The translations under genes were made by a program, and so were the position numbers. From Litsea cubeba (Eukaryota > Streptophyta > Magnoliopsida > Laurales > Lauraceae): DNA of 64,000 nucleotides. Within the stretch, counting starts at the first letter, position 1; every line of letters starts with the position of its first letter. Below the pieces are notes generated by a model. The model made no database searches. It was not told where the DNA came from and worked only from the letters and a program-made list of their open reading frames with translations. Where the stretch lies: NCBI GenBank assembly GCA_012931725.1, contig CM022951.1, forward strand, positions 77,912,953 through 77,976,952, given 5' to 3'. Shown in pieces: positions 1-7,900 of this stretch.

Positions 1-233
1 TGGCATCCGGGGTGGCCCTGCCGATGTGGACTCCTTGCCGAGATGACGCCCGAGGTGGGCCAATTCGGCATTTGTTGCACGGAGATGCTTGATGTCGGCC
101 AAGGCCTCTGTCCTGGTAGCCGGGATGAGATCGGTGCCACGTAGACGGCACGCGGATGGCACGTGAGGATGCTTAAACCCATCTGATGGCTGTGATTAGC
201 TTAATCCTGTAGCTCTGGAAATCTCCCCACACA
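1..233 (-). repeat. 3' LTR of the Tat element (partial, cut by window edge)
   Basis: This block repeats 11482-11714 base for base as far as can be read. It ends in ACACA at 233, which is the first base of the LTR (TGTGT...) on the minus strand. From 235 on, the sequence differs from the right-hand copy: here it runs into the internal polypurine tract, there into flanking genomic DNA. That divergence fixes the LTR edge. Confidence 0.92.
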
Positions 234-249
234 ATTGCCCCCTAGCTTC
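234..249 (-). promoter_or_regulatory. Polypurine tract of the Tat element
   Basis: On the minus strand this reads GGAAGCTAGGGGGCAAT directly before the 3' LTR start TGTGTGGGG. A G-rich purine tract next to the 3' LTR is the expected primer for plus-strand DNA synthesis. The tract is short, and the two-base AT spacer is typical of gypsy elements. Confidence 0.7.
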
Positions 250-603
250 CGAGCTCGCGTAGAACGTCAGTGCCGTGAGGTCGGGAGCTATGTGCCGGGT
301 CTATCTGGGGGAGAGCCTCTTTTGGCCCTGACTCGCTGTCGCTTTGGATGTTCGAGGTGATAAATGGCGTCCCCTATTCAATGCTGAAGACAGTTCGACG
401 GCTCCACGTGTCGTCTCCTGGCTGGTTGTCTGTCTCTTCAAGGTCGTACGCGCCGTCTCGTCAGGGGCGCAATCAATTTTTGAAATGATTTGCGCGCCGC
501 TTCAGGGAGGCGTAATAAATTTTCGAAATGATTCGCGCGAAATCCCAGGGGGGCGCCCCTTGGCACGCCCGATTAGGGTTTCTGTAAAGGGGGGCCTCTT
601 TGC

Positions 604-611
604 TATATATA
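604..611 (+). promoter_or_regulatory. TATA box for the antisense gene in the Tat element
   Basis: TATATATA followed by GGGC lies 216 bp upstream of the ATG at 827 and on the same strand as the spliced antisense gene, opposite to gag-pol. A start site near 635-640 and a leader of about 190 bases would follow. The promoter role is inferred from position and sequence only. Confidence 0.55.
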
Positions 612-826
612 GGGCAGTTGAGGTCTGCTCTATCCTTCGTCTGCGATTCTGAATCAGAGGCGAGCGTCAGAAGGGGGAAGGCTACTGTGAGGGAGCTTCA
701 TCCGAGGAGTGGCGCGCTGCTGAGGTTGAGTCTCTTCGCTATCCAGCATCTTCGTTCTGCTTCCGTAAGTTCCTCCTGCTCTGCTTCTTCTTCTGCGGGT
801 TTCTCTGGTTTTAGACTGGGATAGGA

Positions 827-2929
827 ATGGGGATTTACAGCCACTGGTTAGAGAGCGAGGCAGCGATCGAGGGCTTTAGATCAGCCTTTAGGATCCCTGC
901 TGATGTCCAAGTCAGGGGTGCTGAACCCCGTGGCTACAACCCTCGCGACTTTTCGGGAGGTTGGATGCCTTTTCCGCTGGTGGCTGTGATAGAAGGCGGG
1001 GTTCGATTTCCACTTCACCCACTCCTTAGGAGATGCCTTAGTCAGTGGTGTCTCTGCCCCTGCCAACTGCTGCCGAATGCCTTCAAGATCGTGATGGGCA
1101 CGGTCAAGTTAAATGAGGTCCTGGGCACCGACTTCGGCGTCTTCGACCTTGAGGATGTCTACGACATATGCAGGTCCGGAGATTCTCATTATCTCCGGGC
1201 TAAGCCAGGCCGGGACGGCTTCGTCCGATACTTGGAGGATTCGAGCAAGTATGCTGGAGACGATCTTCTATACGTCTCAGGAAACTGGGAGTTTGGGGAG
1301 GCCGACACCGATAGAGGCTACCAGGTCCCTCGCCACTTCGGTACCATTCCAAGTAAACGTCTTTCGTTTCTTTCTTTTTTCATAAGTTCCTTTTTGTTCT
1401 GCCGTGCTTATGCTTCTGATTGCTGCAGCTTTGAAGGAGAGGAAGCGGGCTGCCAGATACATTTGGAAGAGGAACGAGGCCTGGCTCCGTCTGGTGAAAC
1501 GATACAGCGGTCACGACGGCAGGGCGGCTTGGTCGCTGCTAGGGTATAAGCCGAAGTACCGCGGGTATCTGAGGGGCACCGTAGAGCCGATCCAGAGTGA
1601 AGGTGCCGGATCCGGGGTTGGTCAGGAGCAGGCCGTTCCGGAGGTCGCAGAGCCCTCGCGGGCGTCGTCTGAAGTAAGGGTAGCGTCTGGAATCCTAGCT
1701 TCCATATCGGGATCGAAACTTCCCCAGGTCTCAGGAAGGGAATCGAGTCAATCCGCCCGATCTCCCTCGCCAGGATCCGAGATGAGGCACACCAGGCGCT
1801 TGTCCTTCGAGGATCTCGAGGCCTTGGCGCTTGGAGTGGAGGACGCCCGAGCCCCCCAGGATCCGGTGAGTTTGCCGGAGCATCCGTCTCCGAGGGCTCG
1901 GGTAGCTTCCCCTGCAGAGGTGGCGGAGGTTCCCGTGCCCCCTAGCCCTGTTGATCTAGGGGTACGCTTGCCCCCAGCCGAGGTCGAACAAGAGGGATCG
2001 CGGCCGTCGAAGATGCCGAGGACCGATGAGGGCCCTAGCTCGGCAGCTGCCCCGTTGCCCCAGGGGCCGCCGTTATGGGAGCCGAGCTTCATGCTTGAGC
2101 CGGGAAGGCCAATGACGATGGAGGATCGCGTTCTTCCAAAGATCGATCCCCAGGTCCTGGAGGCCCTAGGGCGAGCCTGCGCCCTTCCCCGGGACATGGA
2201 GCGGCTGGACAAGTACAGCGATCAGAAGCTGATCCTGTCGATGTTGCAGTCCAACTTCGCGGTAAGTCTTCATTTTGCTTCGTCGAACCAGCGATTTAGC
2301 ATCTGATGCTCTTTGGATCTAACATGTACACCTTATTTCTTTGACAGGCGGCACAGAAGTCCATGGCCGTTGCTGAACGGATCTGCAGGTATAGCACGGA
2401 CGCTGCCGAGCTGACCGTGGAGAAGAACGGCCTGCAGGAATCCCTGGACGCTGTTAGCCAGAAGTTAGCTAGGGTGGAAGAGGAATATGCGGCGAAGCTC
2501 GAGCAGGCGAAGGAAGAAGCCGAGGCGGAGAGGACTAGGTCGGCCGAGCTCGAGGTCTCCATTTCGAAGATGGGAGACGATTACGCGGCCCTGCTTCAAG
2601 CCGAGGCCAAGAGGGCGGATGAAGCCGAGGCGAAGCTTGAATCTGAGTCCAAGAGGGCGGATGAAGCTGAGGCGAAGCTCGAGTCCGAGTGCGATGCTGC
2701 ATTCGAGGATGCCAAAGTGCAGGTCACCGCCCACTACAAGGAAAGGGTTCTTGTGGTAAGGGATAAGGCTTGGGCGAAAGGGTGGCTTGCCGGCCTGAAG
2801 GAGGTCGGGATCTCGGAGGGCCACCCCTCCTTTCGGGAGCCTCCTCCGTACACGCTTCCGGTGCCGAACTCTGTCCGTCCATCCGGCGAAGCCTCTGACG
2901 CTGCAGCTCGTGCAACTGACCGGTCATGA
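827..2929 (+). CDS. Spliced antisense ORF of the Tat element (putative gypsy-type transposase domain plus coiled coil)
   Basis: Three exons join in one frame: 827-1352, 1429-2261 and 2348-2929 (1941 nt, 646 residues). Both introns are short (76 and 86 nt) with GT-AG ends: GTAAAC...TGCAG and GTAAGT...GACAG. The phases fit exactly (phase 1, then phase 0), which chance would rarely give. Residues 1-175 include a segment of the type 'RFPLHPLLRRCL...CPCQLLPNAFKIV', which resembles the 'putative gypsy type transposon' domain (Transposase_28) seen in extra ORFs of plant gypsy elements. The middle (about 190-430) is Pro/Ser/Glu-rich and low in complexity. The C-terminal exon begins AAQKSMAVAERI and forms a long Glu/Lys/Ala coiled coil with the repeated motif KRADEAEAKLESE. 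It resembles the antisense extra ORFs described in Grande-like Tat elements. Its function is unknown. It lies between the end of pol and the 3' LTR and has its own TATA box. Confidence 0.8.
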
Positions 2930-3116
2930 CCTCGGGACCTCGGGACATCAGGATTTTTGCTCTTTTGCTCTGTGCTCTGTAATTTTCTTCAATTTGTATT
3001 TGCTGATCATTGTAATGAGCGAGACTTTAATACAATTGAAGGTTTTTTGAAATACTCGTGCTTTTGTCTCTTTTTAGCTTGGTTCTTCGATTGCTTGAAT
3101 TCGGTAGAGTGCTCCC
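2930..3116 (+). other. 3' flank of the antisense gene
   Basis: A T-rich stretch follows the stop codon, with TGTAAT-type sequences near 3011 and an A/T-rich AATACAATTG near 3030. This would suit a plant transcript 3' end. No canonical AATAAA was found, so the end point is uncertain. Confidence 0.35.
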
Positions 3117-3249
3117 TTAAGTGATCTTTTTTGGTATTTGCGCCGATCCTCCGTATCTTAGGTGATCTTCATTGGTATTCGCGCTGATCCTCCGTATCTT
3201 AGGTGATCTTCATTGGTATTCGCGCTGATCCTCCGTATCTTGGGCGATC
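3117..3249 (+). repeat. 41-bp tandem repeat, about three units
   Basis: GATCCTCCGTATCTT recurs at 3145, 3186 and 3227, a period of 41 bp, each time preceded by a GGTGATCTTCATTGGTATT-type segment. The first unit is slightly diverged (TTTTTTGG for TTCATTGG). The array lies in the non-coding stretch between the antisense gene and gag-pol. No function is evident. Confidence 0.85.
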
Positions 3250-3408
3250 TTGAATAGCAATAAACATGGTGGCGCGGCTGACGAGGGAGTCTGACGGATG
3301 TCTCCACGTGGCGCTATAGGGTTCGCTGGTCGATAGTCGCGCCTTCCCAACAATGCGTGGGAGACTTCGCCCCATAACTCCTTTTGGAGACTGGGCCTTC
3401 TTCCATCC

Positions 3409-3990
3409 TATAAGTAGGGGGAGCAGGCTCGCCATGGAAGAAGGAAGGAACATGGTTGTAGGAGCCATGTCTAGAAGGTGCCTGAAATTGCTTGATCCGG
3501 GGGAAAACCCTGCGCCGTTGGACGGCTGCCCCCGATGGGGGAAGGCTGTCGTGGCCTGCGCGCTCTCTGAAGGAACTCCCCGTGGGCCACGCGCTCTCTG
3601 AACGCGGGTCCATGGCCACTGGCCCTTGGCCAGACAGAGTGAGGATGCGCTGCAAGGGGATGGTGGCGCATTCTCGTCCAACACGATCCTGTGCGCCCGT
3701 CGTACGGCAGGCGGGTTGAAGCTCTGCTGGTCCGGGAGGTTTCTTCAAGCTTGGCTGGTCCCTCTGGCCACCGAGGGTGTTGCAGGGCCCAGCGAGGTTC
3801 AGGATCGCTCAGAGCCTCCAGGCGGCGATCCGGCGTCCTCGAGCCTTCTGCCTGAAGAGTCGGTGAAGATCAGAGTCTCCTAGCCTTTATCCATTTTCTG
3901 TTTTTAGAGGATTGTGATCCTCCTTTCTGTACTTTGCTTTCTGTTATGTATTCCTTGTAACGAAGCAGTTTGCAATGAATGAAAAGGAAT
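3409..3990 (+). other. Possible second antisense transcription unit in the Tat element
   Basis: TATAAGTA at 3409-3416 is followed by an ATG at 3435 opening a short frame to 3601 (MEEGRNMVVGAMSRRC...). From about 3890 the sequence becomes T-rich and ends near 3957-3990 in TTGTAACGAAG...AATGAATG, much like the 3' flank of the upstream antisense gene. The other reading frames here show no recognisable domain. This may be an untranslated or regulatory transcript, or simply chance. The evidence is only the promoter-like and terminator-like ends. Confidence 0.25.
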
Positions 3991-4280
3991 TTCCTGATTA
4001 CCCAAGCTGTGTACAGTGCTTTTGAGTTCTTTTTCTTATTTCTTTGCGCTGTCCCGGAATGCTTGGGTTTTTGTGTTTGAATGCTGGAACTGGCCTCGGC
4101 CGAAAGGGCTGGCTTTGGCCGATACGAGCTGCATTGTGCCGAAGTGGACCCATTCAGTTGGCCTTGGTTCGGCGAAAGTGAGTTCGGCAATGGCCTTCTG
4201 ACGGGTGTATGAACCCGGACTTCAGGAAACTGTCCTTAGCCGGACTGCCTTGAGGGGTTTATGAACCCAGACTTTAGGAA

Positions 4281-4848
4281 AGGCTGAGTGTAGGAACTGC
4301 AGGCCTTTTCCAAGGCGTAGAGCCTGAGTGTGTCCAAGACACGGGATTTTAGGAAAGGCTGAGTGTAGGAACTCGAAGCCGTTTCCAAGGCGTGGAGCCT
4401 GTGTGCCCTAAGACACGGGATTTTAGGAAAGGCTGAGTGTATGAACTCGAAGCCGTTTCCAAGGCGTGGAGCCTGTGTGCCCTAAGACACGGGATTTTAG
4501 GAAAGGCCGAGTGTATGAACTCGAAGCCGTTTCCAAGGCGTGGAGCCTGTGTGCCCTAAGACACGGGATTTTAGGAAAGGCTGAGTGTATGAACTCGAAG
4601 CCGTTTCCAAGGCGTGGAGCCTGTGTGCCCTAAGACACGGGATTTAGGAAAGGCTGAGTGTATGAACTCGAAGCCGTTTCCAAGGCGTGGAGCCTGTGTG
4701 CCCTAAGACACGGGATTTTAGGAAAGGCTGAGTGTATGAACTAGAAGCCGTTTCCAAGGCGTGGAGCCTGTGTGCCCTAAGACACGGGATTTTAGGAAAG
4801 GCTGAGTGTATGAACTCGAAGCCGTTTCCAAGGCGTGGAGCCTGTGTT
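4281..4848 (+). repeat. 74-bp tandem repeat array, about eight units
   Basis: AGGCTGAGTGTA recurs at 4281, 4356, 4430, 4504, 4578, 4651, 4725 and 4799. The spacing is 74 bp except for 75 in the first interval and 73 where one T is lost near 4643. Each unit contains CCTGTGT...ACACGGG, which can fold into a small stem. Degenerate related sequence begins around 4203. The array ends 70 bp beyond the pol stop codon. Units are near-identical in the middle of the array and diverged at its left end, as expected from unequal exchange or replication slippage. Confidence 0.92.
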
Positions 4849-4920
4849 GCCGGAGTCGACCAGAGAGACAGATTGACGAGGCAAAAGCTGCTTTTATTGA
4901 TCCTGAAGTTCATTACATCT

Positions 4921-7900
4921 TTAGAAATAGAATTTCTTCAAGTGGGATGCATTCCACGGTCTCGGCAATGGCTTGCCATCCAAGTCTTCGAGCTTGTAGG
5001 CTGACTTTCCTGCCAGTGAAACTACTCTGAACGGGCCGTGCCAGTTCGGGGCAAGCTTCCCCTCATTTGGTTCTCTGTCAGCTGGCAGGGTCTTCTTTAA
5101 AACAAGCTCTCCCGTGGTGGACCTTCTTTCCTTGACATTTTGATTGTATGCCCTGGCTAACCGCTGCTGATAGTCGGTTAGTCTCAGGGCTGCTGCTTCT
5201 CGTCGTTCGTCCGCCAGCTCCAGCTCCATTGCCAGGCTCGTCTCATTCCGACCTTGGTCGACCAGCTCTGTCCTCAGGGTAGGAAGGCCGATTTCCAAGG
5301 GAATGACCGCCTCCATCCCGTAGGCCAGAGAGAATGGTGTCGCCGAGGTGGACCTCCTTGGAGTTGTTCTGTACGCCCACAGCACGCTCGGAAGCTCTTC
5401 TGTCCATCTGCCCTTTGCCTTGTCCAGTCGCTTCTTCAGGCCGTCCAGGATCACTTTGTTGGAGATTTCTGCCTGGCCATTACTCTGTGGATATGCCGGG
5501 GTGGAGTAATGGTTTCTGATGCCATGCTCTTGGCAGAAATCTCTGAAGGATTTGGAATCGAACTGAGTCCCGTTATCTGAAATCAGGGTCCGGGGGATGC
5601 CGAACCTCGTGAGGATGTTTTTCCAGACGAAGTTCCTGGAGTCCCTGTCCGTGATGGAAGACAACGGTTCAGCCTCTATCCACTTTGTGAAGTAGTCCGT
5701 AGCCACTATCAGCCATCTTTTGTTCCCTGGAGCTCGGTGAAGAGGCCCCACAATGTCCAGGCCCCATTGAGCGAAGGGCCATGGACTGGAGAGGGGGCTC
5801 AGATCCTGTGCTGGCTGATGGAGTGAGTGGGAGAACTTCTGGCATTTCTCGCATTTTCTGGCGTAGACCTGGGCGTCCTTCTGCATGTAGGGCCACCAGT
5901 AACCCTGGCTGATTGCTCTGTAGGCCAATGACCGACCTCCAATATGGCTGCCGCAGATTCCTTCATGGATCTCGTACAGGAAGTCGTCCACCTTGGACGG
6001 GTGGACGCATTGGAGGTACGGACCCGTGAAGGACTTCCTGTAGAGTTTGCCTTCTGGAGAGAGCCAAAACCGTGCTGCCTTGAGCCTGATCTTGTGGGCT
6101 TCTGTCTTGTCTTCGGGGAGCTGGTCATCCTTCAAGTAGGCGACGATTGGATCCATCCAGCTGGGGCCGAGGTCAGCACAGAGGACAAGCCGGGATGAAT
6201 GTTCTAGACTTGACCTTGATACTGACCCGACCTCGATGGTCCTCTTCTTTCCTGCTTCAACAGCGGAGGCCAGGTTTGCAAGCGCATCTGCGTGCGTGTT
6301 GGTATCTCGGGAGATTTGCCTGACCTCGGCTTTCTGGAATTGGGAGAGTAGCTTTTTTGCCAGGGCTAAGTAGGCCGCCATCCTGTCGTCCCTGGCCTGG
6401 TAGTCTCCAGCGAGCTGGCTAGTTACCAGTTGAGAATCGCTGAAGATTTTCAGGTGCTGGGCTCCGAGGATTCGGGCGCTGTTCAACCCTGCGATCAGTG
6501 CTTCGTACTCTGCCTCATTGTTCGTCGCTTTGAAGTCGAGGGTGAAAGCCTGCTCTATGACCAGTCCCTCTGGCGATTGGAGAACTATGCCGGCGCCAGC
6601 TCTCTTGGAGGTGGACGACCCGTCGACAAAGATCTTCCATGCCGAGGTGGGAGACTGCTGGACTTCTGTTTCTACTGGCTCTTGCCCTGTGCCCCCCAGT
6701 GCCGTGCCGAGCTGGGTCGGAGACGGGTTGGGGCAGGCGAATTCGACTATGAAGTCTGCCAAAATCTGGGCTTTGATCGCAGTTCGGGGACGGTACTGTA
6801 TGTCATACTGCCCCAATTCAACTGCCCACTTTGATATGCGCCCTGAAAAGTCAGCTTTTTTGAACAAGGAACGGAGTGGGTGCTCCGTGATCACCACAAT
6901 AGTGTGGGATTGAAAATAATGGGAGAGCTTGCGGGAGGCGGTGACAAGAGCCAACGCAAGCTTCTCCAACAACAGGTACCTGGTCTCGGCATCGAGCAGG
7001 GTCTTGCTCGTGTAATAGATCGGCTTTTGAACTCCCTCGTCCTCCCTGATGAGAACGGAGCTCACTGCGTGATCCGAGACCGCAAGGTATAAATACAGGA
7101 TCTCCCCCCGAGTTGGGGTGGAGAGCAATGGGAGTGACATCAAATAAGTTTTGAGTGCGGCCAATGCCTGGTCGCACTCGGGGGTCCATTGGAACTTCAA
7201 ATTTTTCCTCAGAAGCTGGAAAAAAGGCCTGCACTTATCTGATGAGCGGCTGATGAAGCGATTGAGTGCGGCGGCCATTCCTGTAAGCCTCTGAACTTCC
7301 TTTGTGGTAGAGGGACTTTGGATGCCCTGGATGGCGGTGATCTGTTCTGGATTGGCCTCTATCCCCCTCCGCGTCACCAAGCTGCCGAGAAACTTGCCAG
7401 AGGCTACGCCGAAGGCGCACTTGGAAGCGTTGAGCTTGAGCTTGTAGGCGCGAAGGATGCCGAAGACTTGGCCGAGATCCGCCAGGTGGTCGCTGGAGCG
7501 CACAGATTTGACGACCATGTCGTCGATATACACCTCTACCGTTCGGCCGAGCTGGGCCTGGAACATCTTTGTGACGAGGCGCTGATAGGTCGCCCCCGCG
7601 TTCTTCAGCCCGAAGGGCATTACTTTATAGCAGTAAGTGCCGCGGGGGGTGATGAATGATGTTTTCTCCTCGTCGGGCTCGTAAAGCGGGATCTGATGAT
7701 AGCCTCGGTAGGCGTCAAGGAAGCTCATTCGGTCGTGACCAGCGGTGGCGTCAATCAGTTGGTCAATCTTCGGGAGGGGGAAACTGTCCTTAGGGCATGC
7801 CCTGTTCAGGTCGGTGAAGTCTACGCACACCCTCCACTTTCCAGTTTTCTTCTTGACGACCACCGTGTTGGCCAGCCATACCGGGTACTGGACTTCCCGG

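Noticed and set aside
3199..3748. Long open frames on the minus strand at 3199-3748
   Set aside because: Several overlapping frames are open because the DNA is GC-rich. None shows a recognisable domain or consistent start.
4281..4848. Regular repeat array that might suggest CRISPR
   Set aside because: Units are contiguous 74-bp copies without unique spacers, inside a plant retrotransposon. It is a minisatellite.
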